Positions 26,446 to 34,971 of a stretch of DNA of 64,000 bases are shown here, one piece after another. The stretch covers positions 2,418,001-2,482,000 of the forward strand of contig NZ_CP104207.1 in NCBI RefSeq assembly GCF_025244705.1. Reading direction: 5' to 3'. This stretch comes from Sphingopyxis sp. PET50 (GTDB lineage Bacteria; Pseudomonadota; Alphaproteobacteria; Sphingomonadales; Sphingomonadaceae). The notes under the pieces were generated by a model, which saw only the letters and a list, made by a program, of their open reading frames with translations, made no database searches and had not been told where the DNA came from. The position numbers and the translations under genes were made by a program. The first letter of the stretch is position 1, and every line of letters starts with the position of its first letter.

Positions 26446-27228
26446 ATGACCACCCAGAGCCAGATAGCGGCATTTTTCCGCACCATTCTTTCCGCCATCG
26501 GCGACTATCTGACCCGCACGGTCAGCCTGTTCTGGGTCGGCTCCGTTGTCGTCGCGCTCGTCGTCGTCCCCGAATTCGCGCAGCATGTCGCCGAAATCCG
26601 GCTCGGCATGTTCGACAGCCTGGCGATCGGGCGCAGCCTTGCCAACGACCCGCTGCGCTGGGCCTTCGGCTATGCGAAGCTCACCGGCCTCGCGCTCACC
26701 TTCTTCGCTTCGGCGCGCTTCTGGTGGTGCCGCGCCCATGGCGGGCGCTGGTATGATATCCGCCGCCTCGGCTTGGGCCAGCTGCTGCTCGGCTTTGCCG
26801 CCTTCTTCCTGATCGGGTCGACCGGCGAGCTTTTCCCGCTGCTCGCGGACCGCGAGCCGCCGATCATCGTCTCGATCCTCTTCAGCCTGCTGTCCTTCCC
26901 CTTCCTGTTCGTGATGCTCGCCGGCCTTTTCGGCGACCGCGCGACGCCGTTGCGCACGATCCTGACCCGCAGCTGGCCTTGGATCCTGCTGCTCGCGCTG
27001 CTGCTTCCGCTCGCCTACGCGCCGCTGATGCTGATCCACAGCCTGAACCATAAATGGGCGCTCGGCGCTCCCGACGCCTTGGTCTGGGCGCTGATGGTCT
27101 TCGACAGCCTTGTCGTCGGGCTGATGGCCTCGTCGGTCGGTGCGGCGCTGTTCGTCGCCTATGATCGCTTCTATAAGAGCATCGGAACGGCCAGGCAGGA
27201 GACGGGCGATGGCGGCGGCAAAATATGA
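26446..27228 (+). CDS. Polytopic membrane protein of unknown function
   Basis: The protein is 260 residues with about six hydrophobic segments (LFWVGSVVVALVVVPEFA, LLLGFAAFFLIGSTGELFPLL, ILFSLLSFPFLFVMLAGLF, ILLLALLLPLAYAPLMLI, VFDSLVVGLMASSVGAALFVA). I do not recognise the family. It starts directly after vapC and overlaps the next membrane protein gene by 20 bp, so the two are probably coexpressed. Confidence 0.7.
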   Translation: MTTQSQIAAFFRTILSAIGDYLTRTVSLFWVGSVVVALVVVPEFAQHVAEIRLGMFDSLAIGRSLANDPLRWAFGYAKLTGLALTFFASARFWWCRAHGGRWYDIRRLGLGQLLLGFAAFFLIGSTGELFPLLADREPPIIVSILFSLLSFPFLFVMLAGLFGDRATPLRTILTRSWPWILLLALLLPLAYAPLMLIHSLNHKWALGAPDALVWALMVFDSLVVGLMASSVGAALFVAYDRFYKSIGTARQETGDGGGKI

Positions 27229-27628
27229 CCTGCTCGACCGCGTGGTCCAGCTGCTCCTGCTGGTCGCGGCGGTCACCACCATCGCCAACGGCCTTTTCAT
27301 GCTGGCGAAGCCGCTCGACTGGTATGTCTTCGTGCCCACCGTCGTCACGACCGGCCCGCCCAACCAGCATTTCATCCGCGACATCGGCCTCGCCTATGCC
27401 GGCAGCGGGCTGATCCTGCTCTACGCCGCGCTCGACCCCGTTCGGCGGTGGCGCGCGGCGGCTGTCGGCGGGCTGTGGCTCGCGCTCCACGGTGCGCTCC
27501 ATATCTATGAGGTCGCGGCCGGCATCTGCGGTCCCGCGACCTTCTGGGCCGACGCGCCCGCGGTGATCGGCCAGCCCGCGCTGGTCATCGCCGCGCTCGC
27601 GATCCTCGCGGCGCGAAAGCGGATTTGA
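27209..27628 (+). CDS. Small four-helix membrane protein of unknown function
   Basis: This 139-residue protein has four predicted TMs (VVQLLLLVAAVTTIANGLFML, GLAYAGSGLILLYAAL, AAAVGGLWLALHGALHIYEV, PALVIAALAILAA). The layout resembles DUF4345/DoxX-like small membrane proteins. GGCAGGAGACGGG precedes the ATG. It overlaps the upstream gene. Function is unknown. Confidence 0.7.
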   Translation: MAAAKYDLLDRVVQLLLLVAAVTTIANGLFMLAKPLDWYVFVPTVVTTGPPNQHFIRDIGLAYAGSGLILLYAALDPVRRWRAAAVGGLWLALHGALHIYEVAAGICGPATFWADAPAVIGQPALVIAALAILAARKRI

Positions 27629-27659
27629 CAGCGGCGGCGGCGCGCGACAGACGCCGGGC

Positions 27660-28139
27660 ATGACCCTCACCATCCGTCCCGCCACGCCCGCCGACCTGCC
27701 GCTGATCGCGCGGTTCATCCGCGACCTCGCCGATTATGAGAAACTGGCGCACGAGGTACGTTTCGACGAAGCCGCGCTCGGCGACCGGCTGTTCGGCGCG
27801 CGGCCCTATGCCGAGGTGGTGATCGGCGAGATCGACGGCAGCCCGCAGGGCTTCGCGCTCTTCTTCCACAATTTCTCGACCTTCGAGGGCAAGCCGGGCC
27901 TCTATCTCGAAGACCTGTTCGTGCGGCCCGAAGCGCGCGGGTCGGGGCTGGGCAAGGCGCTGCTGACCCATCTCGCGAAGCTCTGCAAGGAGCGCGACTG
28001 CGCGCGGCTCGAATGGTGGGTGCTCGACTGGAACACCCCGTCGATCGGCTTCTACCGGAGCCTTGGCGCCAGACCGATGGACGAATGGACCGTTATGCGC
28101 GTCGATGGCGATGCGCTGACCGCGCTGGCGGGGCAATAG
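27660..28139 (+). CDS. GNAT-family N-acetyltransferase
   Basis: This 159-residue protein has the full GNAT fold: LTIRPATPADLPLIARFIRDLA at the N-terminus, LYLEDLFVRPEARGSGLGKALL for acetyl-CoA pyrophosphate binding (about residues 81-102), and a final WWVLDWNTPSIGFYRSLGA. The pattern is close to the spermidine/thialysine acetyltransferase (SSAT-like) branch; the substrate is not certain. Confidence 0.85.
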   Translation: MTLTIRPATPADLPLIARFIRDLADYEKLAHEVRFDEAALGDRLFGARPYAEVVIGEIDGSPQGFALFFHNFSTFEGKPGLYLEDLFVRPEARGSGLGKALLTHLAKLCKERDCARLEWWVLDWNTPSIGFYRSLGARPMDEWTVMRVDGDALTALAGQ

Positions 28140-28264
28140 TCAAAGCGGCGACAGGCGTTCGGCCAAAGAGTGGCTGGCCGCCGATGCTCCCCGGCGCGGG
28201 ATGATCGCTTGTGACCGCCCTCGCCCGAAAACCGTCACCACAGAAGAGGGATAGGGCCGGTGGG

Positions 28265-28888
28265 CTACCTTCCGCTCGGCCCGTTCGCGGTCAGGTCGTC
28301 GACGTCGTCCATGATGCTGCGGAACGCCTCGCTCGCGGGCAGGGGATCGCTGCTGCGCAGCGGCATCTGTCCGCCGTCCAATATGTCCTGCAGCGCCGTC
28401 CGCGCGCGCGACACGCGGCTTTTCATCGTCCCCACCGCGCAGCCGCAGATCGCCGCCGCTTCCTCATAGGATAATTGCCCGGCCCCGATCAGCACCAGCG
28501 CCTCGCGCTGATCGACCGGCAGCATCATCAACCCGCGCTGGACATCGCCCAGATGCAGGCTGTCGTCCTGATCGTCGGGCGCGACGAGCAGCCGTTCGGC
28601 GGCGATTTCGTCATAATCGGCGGTGAATTTCCGGCGCCGCATCTGCGACAGGAAACAGTTGCGCAGGATGACGAAGGCCCAGCTCTTCATGCTCGACGGC
28701 CCGGGAATATATTGCGTCCGCGCCTTCCACGCCTTCAGCATCGTTTCCTGCACCAGGTCGTCGGCCAGGTCGGCATTGCCGCACAGGCTGCGGCCAAAGG
28801 CGCGCAGATGCGGCAGCATCGCGGCGAGTTCCTTCTTGAACGCCGCGTCGTCGAGCGGCTGTGCGGTGTCGCTGGTTGTCACGGGCAC
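28265..28888 (-). CDS. EcfG-type general stress sigma factor, paralogue
   Basis: This 207-residue ECF15 sigma factor has region 2 HLRAFGRSLCGNADLADDLVQETMLKAWKAR and region 4 VDQREALVLIGAGQLSYEEAAAICGCAVGTMKSRVSRART. It is clearly paralogous to the EcfG encoded 1 kb away on the other strand, sharing the same core motifs but a different linker (EIAAERLLVAPDDQDD). No nepR is adjacent. I see no GGAAC-CGTT promoter upstream. It may tune or back up the main EcfG. Confidence 0.88.
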   Translation of the reverse strand: MPVTTSDTAQPLDDAAFKKELAAMLPHLRAFGRSLCGNADLADDLVQETMLKAWKARTQYIPGPSSMKSWAFVILRNCFLSQMRRRKFTADYDEIAAERLLVAPDDQDDSLHLGDVQRGLMMLPVDQREALVLIGAGQLSYEEAAAICGCAVGTMKSRVSRARTALQDILDGGQMPLRSSDPLPASEAFRSIMDDVDDLTANGPSGR

Positions 28889-28998
28889 CCGTCCGGTCCC
28901 GCTGGCAGAGCCTTGAAGTCAGACATCATCTTGGCATGGCTTAGCCCGTTCGCGGCGCGATGCAAACCCATATGGCGGCGGCGCGGCAGAGAGATGGC

Positions 28999-29403
28999 TC
29001 ACCCCGCTCCGCCGGGCCGGCCGAGCCCGAGGAAATTGGACATCAGCCGCTCGTCCTGCGGGTCGAGCGCCCTGCGCGCGGCGAGCCGCGACAGATCCTC
29101 GTCATGCGCCCGGAACAGCGGGCTGTAGAGCATCGAAAAGTCCGCGAACTCGCGGACGTCGACCAGCCGGCGGCGAACCTCGATCATCCCGTGGTGCCGC
29201 AGGTCGGCGCGGATGCGCGCCAGGCACGCCTCGACCCCGGCCACCGGCCCTTCGAGCAATTGCATGAAATTCTGGCCGTTGTAGATCAGCGCGCCGGTCA
29301 GCCCGTCGCGCGCGTTGTTGGCCTGGGCGCCCGCGACCATCGACGCGATATCGGCGGGCCCGAGATCGGGGTCGGCGACGCTGACATAGATGACCGAAAG
29401 CAT
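28999..29403 (-). CDS. BLUF-domain blue-light photoreceptor
   Basis: This 134-residue single-domain BLUF protein binds FAD. Key residues are Tyr in VIYVSVA (residue 6), Asn in NNARDGLTGALIY, Gln in GQNFMQLLEGP (the light-switching glutamine) and Met in FSMLYSP; the usual Trp of the W-x-M pair is Phe here. The short C-terminal tail (ERLMSNFLGLGRP) has no output domain, so it probably acts by protein contact. It sits between two EcfG genes, which makes a light input to the stress response an attractive guess. Confidence 0.88.
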   Translation of the reverse strand: MLSVIYVSVADPDLGPADIASMVAGAQANNARDGLTGALIYNGQNFMQLLEGPVAGVEACLARIRADLRHHGMIEVRRRLVDVREFADFSMLYSPLFRAHDEDLSRLAARRALDPQDERLMSNFLGLGRPGGAG

Positions 29404-29545
29404 GGCACGACCCTCCCGCCCAGGCAGCCGATGTGCCCCGCCCCCGCCGGGACTACATGGGCGCGGGGCGCGACGCGCTAATCCAGGTTAGCCGCGCCGA
29501 TCTTTTGTCGCGCCGCGCGATCCGTCGCAAAAAACAACGGGCGCG

Positions 29546-29570
29546 GGAACTTGCCGCCTCCTTTTTCGTT
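29546..29570 (+). promoter_or_regulatory. EcfG-dependent promoter upstream of nepR-ecfG
   Basis: GGAAC (29546-29550), exactly 16 bases, then CGTT (29567-29570). This is the known EcfG consensus of alphaproteobacteria and predicts autoregulation. Because the -10 element lies only 9 bp before ATG 29579, it also argues for the downstream ATG at 29603 as the nepR start. Confidence 0.8.
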
Positions 29571-29602
29571 CCTCGGACATGGCAACGCACGGGGATCATA
29601 GG

Positions 29603-29836
29603 ATGAAGGGCAATGGCGCCTCCCTGCGGGTGGCCGCGGAGCGTCGCCCGCCGGTGGGCAGTTTCACCGGCACCGGCGGCGACGAGTGGCACCGCGCCCT
29701 CACTGGGCGGCAGGCCCCCGAGCCGGTCAGCGCCAGGCTGCGCACGATCTATGGCAATATCGTGGCCGAGGCCCTGCCCGACGACATGCTCGATCTCCTC
29801 TCGCAGCTCGAACGGAAAGCCCCCCACCGCGAATGA
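29603..29836 (+). CDS. nepR: NepR anti-sigma factor
   Basis: This small protein (77 residues from ATG 29603; 85 if ATG 29579 is used) sequesters EcfG until phosphorylated PhyR releases it. The NepR signature is at the C-terminus: SARLRTIYGNIVAEALPDDM followed by LDLLSQLE. The N-terminus is disordered and basic. It overlaps ecfG by ATGA. No phyR is in the window. Confidence 0.9.
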   Translation: MKGNGASLRVAAERRPPVGSFTGTGGDEWHRALTGRQAPEPVSARLRTIYGNIVAEALPDDMLDLLSQLERKAPHRE

Positions 29837-30468
29837 CCGAGGCAAGTGCCGTTTCTCAGCGGGAGGGGAGGAACAGCCTGCCCGACCGCGAATTCAAGAC
29901 TCTGCTCGCCGGGGTCATCCCGCATCTGCGCGCCTATGGCCGCAGCCTGTCGGGCAATCCCGACCTCGCCGACGATCTGACCCAGGACACGATGGTCAAG
30001 GCCTGGGCCTCGCGCGACCGCTTCGAGCCGGGAACCTCGATCAAGGCATGGACCTTCGTCATCCTGCGCAACACCTTCCTGTCGCAGATGCGGCGCAACA
30101 AGTTCGTCGGCGATTATGACGAGACGGCGGTCGAACGCACGCTGTCGACGCCCGCGAGCCAGGAGGAATCGGGCGAAATGGCCGACCTGCAGCGCGGCCT
30201 GATGGAATTGCCGCAGGACCAGCGCGAGGCGCTGATCCTCGTCGGTGCCGGCGGCATGTCCTATGAGGAGGCCGCGAGCATCTGCGGCTGCGCGCTCGGC
30301 ACGATGAAGAGCCGCGTGTCGCGCGCCCGCACCGCGCTCGAAGACATCATGGCGCAGGGCCAGTTCTCGCAGAGACGCGCCGAGGCCGCGCCCGCCAGCG
30401 AGGCGATCGACGCGATCATGGACAGCGTCGAAACCATCGCCGCGCGGCACGAGACGCAGGGGCGCTGA
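29833..30468 (+). CDS. ecfG: General stress response sigma factor EcfG
   Basis: This 211-residue ECF15 sigma factor has region 2 HLRAYGRSLSGNPDLADDLTQDT with KAWTFVILRNTFLSQMRR and region 4 MELPQDQREALILVGAGGMSYEEAASICGCALGTMKSR. It directs transcription from GGAAC-N16/17-CGTT promoters, one of which lies upstream of its own operon. It is translationally coupled to its antagonist NepR. A paralogue is encoded at 28265-28888. Confidence 0.93.
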   Translation: MTEASAVSQREGRNSLPDREFKTLLAGVIPHLRAYGRSLSGNPDLADDLTQDTMVKAWASRDRFEPGTSIKAWTFVILRNTFLSQMRRNKFVGDYDETAVERTLSTPASQEESGEMADLQRGLMELPQDQREALILVGAGGMSYEEAASICGCALGTMKSRVSRARTALEDIMAQGQFSQRRAEAAPASEAIDAIMDSVETIAARHETQGR

Positions 30469-30538
30469 CCCCTCGACTCCGCGGGTCGCAGAGGGCAGAC
30501 TGGCCGCGCTTCCTCCCCCAGCAAAGCGAGCGAGATCC

Positions 30539-31705
30539 ATGAAAACCCTCCCCCATCTTACCCTCGCCGCGGCGATGCTGGTCGGCGCCTGTTCGTCGGG
30601 CGCGACGCGCAGCGAGGCCGCCGCCGCGATCGACGCCAACGGCGCGCAGCCCGCGGCGCCGCTCGCCGACGCCCCCTTCACGGTGCAGGAGGTCGCGAGC
30701 TTCGACGAGCCCTGGGCGATGACCTTCCTGCCCGGCGGGCGCCAGGCGCTGGTCACCGAAAAATCGGGCAGGCTCAAACTCTGGCAGGAGGGCGGCCCGA
30801 CACTCGACGTCGCCGGAGTGCCCGCGGTCGCCTATGGCGGGCAGGGCGGTTTCGGCGACGTGATCCTCGCGCCCGATTTCGCCACGAGCGGCACGGTCTA
30901 TCTGAGCTGGGTCGAAGCCGGCGATAACGGCACCTTCGGCGCGGTGGTAAGCAAGGCGAAGCTGGTGCAGGGCGCCGCGCCGCGGCTCGAGGGACTGCAG
31001 ACGATCTGGACCCAGTCGCCCAAGGTCGGCGGCCGCGGCCATTTCTCGCACCGCCTCGCTTTCTCGCCCGACGGCCGATATCTGTTCATCGGCTCGGGCG
31101 AGCGGCAGAAATTCGACCCCGCGCAGGACATGAAGGCCAATCTCGGCAAGATCCTGCGCCTCAACCCCGACGGCAGCATCCCCGCCGACAATCCTTTCGC
31201 CGGCGAGGGCGGCGTCACCGCACAGATCTGGTCGCTCGGCCATCGCAACATCCTCGGCCTCGCCTTCGACGGCTCGGGCAAACTCTGGAACCAGGAAATG
31301 GGCCCGAGGGGCGGCGACGAGGTCAACCTCGTCGCGGCGAAATCCAATTACGGCTATCCGATCGTGTCGAACGGCGACCATTATGACGGGCGGGACATTC
31401 CCGACCACCCGACCCGACCCGAATTCGCGGCCCCGGCGCTCTGGTGGAACCCCTCGGTCTCGCCCGCCGGTCTCGCCTGGTACGATGGCGACCTCTATCC
31501 CGGCTGGAAGAACAGCCTGCTGATGGGCGCGCTGTCGGGCGAAGGGCTGATCCGGATGGCGATCGACGGCGACAGGCTGCACAAATCCGGCCGCTGGGAC
31601 TTCGGCAAGCGCATCCGCGAGGTCGAGGTGCGCGACGACGGCACCGTCTGGCTGCTGACCGACGGCAGCGACGGCAAGCTGCTGAAACTGGTTCCGAAAG
31701 GATGA
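30539..31705 (+). CDS. PQQ-dependent aldose sugar dehydrogenase, lipoprotein
   Basis: This 388-residue six-bladed beta-propeller is of the soluble glucose dehydrogenase/YliI family. A lipoprotein signal with lipobox LVGAC is at residues 15-19. Propeller motifs: FDEPWAMTFLPGGRQALVTEK, GRGHFSHRLAFSPDGRYLFI (the His is the catalytic base position in this family), LNPDGSIPADNPF, GHRNILGLAFD and WNQEMGPRGGDEVN. It oxidises aldoses in the periplasm with PQQ. No PQQ synthesis genes are in the window. Confidence 0.85.
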   Translation: MKTLPHLTLAAAMLVGACSSGATRSEAAAAIDANGAQPAAPLADAPFTVQEVASFDEPWAMTFLPGGRQALVTEKSGRLKLWQEGGPTLDVAGVPAVAYGGQGGFGDVILAPDFATSGTVYLSWVEAGDNGTFGAVVSKAKLVQGAAPRLEGLQTIWTQSPKVGGRGHFSHRLAFSPDGRYLFIGSGERQKFDPAQDMKANLGKILRLNPDGSIPADNPFAGEGGVTAQIWSLGHRNILGLAFDGSGKLWNQEMGPRGGDEVNLVAAKSNYGYPIVSNGDHYDGRDIPDHPTRPEFAAPALWWNPSVSPAGLAWYDGDLYPGWKNSLLMGALSGEGLIRMAIDGDRLHKSGRWDFGKRIREVEVRDDGTVWLLTDGSDGKLLKLVPKG

Positions 31706-31708
31706 ACG

Positions 31709-31785
31709 TTCCCCGGCGAAAGCCGGGGTCCAGGAAAGTTTACGCGATCCTGCTGGCCCCCGGCTTTCGCCGGGAAACAACAATG
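31709..31785. repeat. Family E hairpin repeat
   Basis: TTCCCCGGCGAAAGCCGGGG and CCCCGGCTTTCGCCGGGAA are inverted copies around a 35-bp centre, immediately 3' of the sugar dehydrogenase gene. It could terminate that transcript. Confidence 0.75.
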
Positions 31786-31832
31786 ACTATATCGCCGCGG
31801 ATGATCCGCGGCTTTCTCACCCGCCGCGCCGA

Positions 31833-32552
31833 ATGGCTAGCGCGCGCATTCCCGACCCCGACGCGCCACCGCCGCTGGGCCTGCTGTGGCGCGAGATCGG
31901 GTTGCTCGCGCGCGCCTTGTGGGGCCGCGTCCGCCCCCTGCCGCCCGAGCCCAATCCCGACAGCGAGCATCCGCCGGTGATGGTGCTGCCCGGTTTCCTG
32001 TCGGGCGACTGGGCGACCAAGGCGCTGCGCGCCGACCTGCGCCGCGCGGGTTTCCGCTGCTATGCCTGGGGCCTCGGTTTCAACCGCGGCGCGACCCCCG
32101 ACATCATCGAGCGGATCGACGGGCGCGTGCAATGGATCATCGACCGCACCGGCCATGCGCCCGCGCTGGTCGGCTGGAGCCTCGGCGGCATCTATGCCCG
32201 CGAATATGCCAAGCATCATCCCGGCAAGGTCGCGCGCGTCGTCACCCTGGGCTCGCCCTTTTCGGGCAGCCGCCGCGCCAACCGCGCCTGGCGCCTCTAT
32301 CACCTGATCGCGCGCCACCCGGTCGACAATCCGCCGATCGACTTCCATCCCGCCCCGCGCCCCGAAATGCCGACCTTCGCGCTGTGGTCGAAGCACGACG
32401 GGGTCGTCGCGATCAACAGCGCCCGCGGCGCCCCGCACGAAAGCGACCGCCAGATCGAGGTCGACTGCGGCCATATGGGCTTCGCCTATGCCCCGACTTC
32501 GGTCGCGGCGATCGTCAAGGCGCTGCAGGAAGAGGTTACGGCGGCCGACTAG
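31833..32552 (+). CDS. Alpha/beta-hydrolase (triacylglycerol lipase-like)
   Basis: This 239-residue alpha/beta-hydrolase has VMVLPGFLSGDW (oxyanion-hole strand), the nucleophile elbow LVGWSLGGIYAREYA (Ser about residue 114), the acidic residue region SKHDGVVAI and the final His in DCGHMGFAY. It is cytoplasmic by sequence; no signal is seen. The substrate is probably an ester or lipid. Confidence 0.82.
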   Translation: MASARIPDPDAPPPLGLLWREIGLLARALWGRVRPLPPEPNPDSEHPPVMVLPGFLSGDWATKALRADLRRAGFRCYAWGLGFNRGATPDIIERIDGRVQWIIDRTGHAPALVGWSLGGIYAREYAKHHPGKVARVVTLGSPFSGSRRANRAWRLYHLIARHPVDNPPIDFHPAPRPEMPTFALWSKHDGVVAINSARGAPHESDRQIEVDCGHMGFAYAPTSVAAIVKALQEEVTAAD

Positions 32553-32558
32553 AGCCTG

Positions 32559-32611
32559 CCCTGTTCGAGGCGGTGGCACGCTGGTGGAAAGCCGCGCTGG
32601 TGCTGGGTTTA
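32559..32611 (+). pseudogene. Remnant resembling an internal piece of the acyltransferase gene
   Basis: CTGTTCGAGGCGGTGGCACG and the following GCTGGTGGAAAGCCGCGCTG closely match the coding strand of the acyltransferase at about 35345-35398 (CTGTTCGAGACGGTGGCGCG...). The translation is LFEAVARWWKAALVLGL versus LFETVARWWKVALVLGV. No surrounding frame is intact. It looks like a decayed fragment of a related gene. Confidence 0.5.
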
Positions 32612-32633
32612 CCCCGACATGGACCGCAGGATG

Positions 32634-33386
32634 TCAGCCCGGTTTCCGGAACCGCAGCACGAACTGGTCGGTTTTGCCCTTGATCGCGTCGTCGAACACC
32701 GGCAGCGTGCGCGCATCGGCCTTGTTGACCAGCAGCGGGCTTTCGCCCTCGAGCACGAAGCCCGCCGCCAGCACTTCGGCCTTCACCGCCTCGACGTCGA
32801 TGCGGTGCAGCGTGTCGACGTCGCGCAGCCCCGATCCCGCCGCGGCGCTATGGTCGAGCACGATATAATAGCCGCCGGGCTTGAGAGCTGCGAACGCCGC
32901 CTTGTTGACCTGCTCCGCCGCGTCGGCGGGCGCCTTCGGACCTTTCAGGTCGTGATAGTTGCGCGACGTCCACACGACGTCGGCGACGCCCGCCGGGGCG
33001 ATGTCGCCGGGCTTGCCGGCATAGGCCTCGACATTGCCGCGCCCCGGTTCGGCGGCGATCGCCTGCGCCCCCGCCGGGTCGCGCAGCTCGGTCGCATAGA
33101 CCTTGCCCTTGGGCCCCACCGCGTTCGAGAAGATGCGCGTGAAATAGCCCTCGCCGGGCAGGATCTCGACGACCGTGTCGCCGCGCTTGATGCGCGCGAA
33201 CTTGACCATCATGCCGGGTTTGCGGTCGGCGTCCTGCGCCTTGTCGGCGGCGGGACGGCCGGGGGCGACCGCGGCGACCTGGGCCTGCGCCGGCTGGACC
33301 GGCATCGCGGCGGCGAGACCGGCGACGGCGAGACCGAACGCGGCGAACAGAAAGCTGGTATTCCGAAGCTGGGTCAGATGCGACAT
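32634..33386 (-). CDS. Exported class I SAM-dependent methyltransferase-like protein
   Basis: The protein is 250 residues with a signal peptide (FLFAAFGLAVAGLAAAMPVQPAQAQ). The mature part has a Rossmann methyltransferase core: VVEILPGEGYFTRIFSNAVG in place of motif I, GKVYATEL, ADVVWTSRNYHDL and LKPGGYYIVLDH. Exported proteins of this type are common in sphingomonads; whether they methylate anything in the periplasm, where SAM is not expected, is unclear. GGGAGGAAC precedes the ATG. Confidence 0.78.
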   Translation of the reverse strand: MSHLTQLRNTSFLFAAFGLAVAGLAAAMPVQPAQAQVAAVAPGRPAADKAQDADRKPGMMVKFARIKRGDTVVEILPGEGYFTRIFSNAVGPKGKVYATELRDPAGAQAIAAEPGRGNVEAYAGKPGDIAPAGVADVVWTSRNYHDLKGPKAPADAAEQVNKAAFAALKPGGYYIVLDHSAAAGSGLRDVDTLHRIDVEAVKAEVLAAGFVLEGESPLLVNKADARTLPVFDDAIKGKTDQFVLRFRKPG

Positions 33387-33545
33387 GATGTTCCTCCCTT
33401 TTTGGTGGTGACGACGCCGGCTAGACGGCGGCAACCGGCCAATCGGATGCAGGATAAAGGACGCGCGGTCGCGCGAGGCGTATTATTCCACCAATACACG
33501 TTGTGAGGCGACGAACGGACGAACGGCGGCGCGCCGTCCGCTGCG

Positions 33546-34679
33546 TCAGCCGCCGGGCGTGGCGGGCGCCGCCGCGGGCCGCGGCCGCCGCCGCTCCATC
33601 GGCGCGCCGGGGACGTGCGCGTCGGACAGGCGCTTCGCCTCGTCGGCGCCGATGCCCAGGTCGGTGAGCACGCGCACCAGCGCCTCGGCCGCCGGAACCG
33701 CCACGTCGGGGGCGACGCCGTCGCCTTCCCAATCCTTGCCGGTCACCGGATCATAGGTCCGGCCGACCGGGATGAAGGCCTGGAAACCGTCGCCCAATTC
33801 CTCGCCATAGCCGAAATGATTGGCGCCGCCGGTCGCGTCGCCGACCAAGGTGCCGCGCCGCGTATGCTTCATCGCCAGCGCGAAATGCTCGGCCGCCGAT
33901 CCGCTCGCGCCCGAGGTCAGCACATAGATTTTGGCGTCGCGCAGCCGCGTGTCGCCGTTCGGCGTCGCCCAATGCTCGCGCGCCACCATGCCGGCGTCGC
34001 CCTTCACCGGGCGCATCGACGCGATCCCGTCGATCGGCGACCCGCCCCGTGCGTCGACCGATTCGCGCGTCGCCATCGTCACCAGCCGCGTCGGCTGAGC
34101 AAACAGCCAGGGAAAGATGACGTCCATCTGGTCCAGCCCGCCGCCGCGATGGGTGCGGATGTCGAAGATGATCGCCCTGGCATCGGCATGGTCGGCCATG
34201 AACTTCGCCGTCGCGGCGGTCACCGCCGCGTCGTCGGGGAACAGGTTGAAACGGATATAGGCGATCCCCGGCGCGATCCAGCCCGGCTGTTCGATCGGCG
34301 GCAGGTTCGGCGTGCGGACGCGGACCGGTCCGCCGCCCGGCGGTGGCGCGGCGGGCGCGCTGCCCGCCGGCGGGCGCACCCGCAAATGGCCGTCGGGCGC
34401 CACCGCGTTCACATCCTCGTCAATCGCCTTTGCCAGCGCGTCGCCCGACAGCGCCCTGTAGCGCCCCGCAGCGATCGCGGCGCGGATCGCGGCGGCATAG
34501 CGCGCGCCGGTTTCGGGATAGACATAGTCGCGCGCGAGCAGCGCGGCATAGGCTTCGGCCACCGCATCGGCGCCGACCGGCGCGGGCGCGGCGGCCTCTT
34601 CGGCGGCAAGAGCGGGGGTCAGGGGCAGCGGCGCGGCGGCCAGCAGCAACAGCGGCAAAAAGCGCGAACGGCGAATCAT
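33546..34679 (-). CDS. S41-family peptidase, exported
   Basis: This 377-residue secreted serine protease is of the tail-specific/C-terminal-processing type. It has a signal peptide (FLPLLLLAAAPLPLTPALAAEE), then the IRBP-like core: IIFDIRTHRGGGLDQMDVIFPWL, and the catalytic block VLTSGASGSAAEHFALAMKHTRRGTLVGDATGGANH with the nucleophile Ser in GSAAEHF. No PDZ domain is evident. The C-terminus is Pro/Arg-rich. The alternative upstream start would bury the signal peptide. Confidence 0.85.
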   Translation of the reverse strand: MIRRSRFLPLLLLAAAPLPLTPALAAEEAAAPAPVGADAVAEAYAALLARDYVYPETGARYAAAIRAAIAAGRYRALSGDALAKAIDEDVNAVAPDGHLRVRPPAGSAPAAPPPGGGPVRVRTPNLPPIEQPGWIAPGIAYIRFNLFPDDAAVTAATAKFMADHADARAIIFDIRTHRGGGLDQMDVIFPWLFAQPTRLVTMATRESVDARGGSPIDGIASMRPVKGDAGMVAREHWATPNGDTRLRDAKIYVLTSGASGSAAEHFALAMKHTRRGTLVGDATGGANHFGYGEELGDGFQAFIPVGRTYDPVTGKDWEGDGVAPDVAVPAAEALVRVLTDLGIGADEAKRLSDAHVPGAPMERRRPRPAAAPATPGG

Positions 34680-34759
34680 CCTCGTCTCCAATCCACCCCG
34701 GTGAGCGAGGTGTATCAGAACGGCAATACGGATCAACTACATTTGTAGTCGGTGGCCGG

Positions 34760-34960
34760 TCAGGGCTGTCTGCGCGCGAACCAGATCAGCACGAGCCCGA
34801 CCACCGCCAGCACCGTGCCGTTGCGCGTCCAGGCCGGATCGCCGAGCATGAAGCTGCTCGACGGCCAGCGCACGATGTCGAGTCCCTGCAATATCCAGAG
34901 GCCGCCCATCAGCACCGCCGCGACCCCGACGACCGCCATCAGGCCTTTCAATGCGCCCAT
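34760..34960 (-). CDS. Small two-helix membrane protein
   Basis: This 66-residue protein has two TMs (GLMAVVGVAAVLMGGLWILQGL and GTVLAVVGLVLIWFA) and the middle DIVRWPSSSFMLGDPAW. It resembles short sphingomonad proteins of the same plan, with no known function. GGGAGAG stands 7 bp before the ATG. It is 11 bp downstream of the acyltransferase gene and probably shares its mRNA. Confidence 0.75.
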   Translation of the reverse strand: MGALKGLMAVVGVAAVLMGGLWILQGLDIVRWPSSSFMLGDPAWTRNGTVLAVVGLVLIWFARRQP

Positions 34961-34971
34961 CTTCGCTCTCC

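Noticed and set aside
28889..28998. An EcfG promoter for the second sigma factor
   Set aside because: No GGAAC-N15-17-CGTT arrangement is found on the minus strand in this interval.
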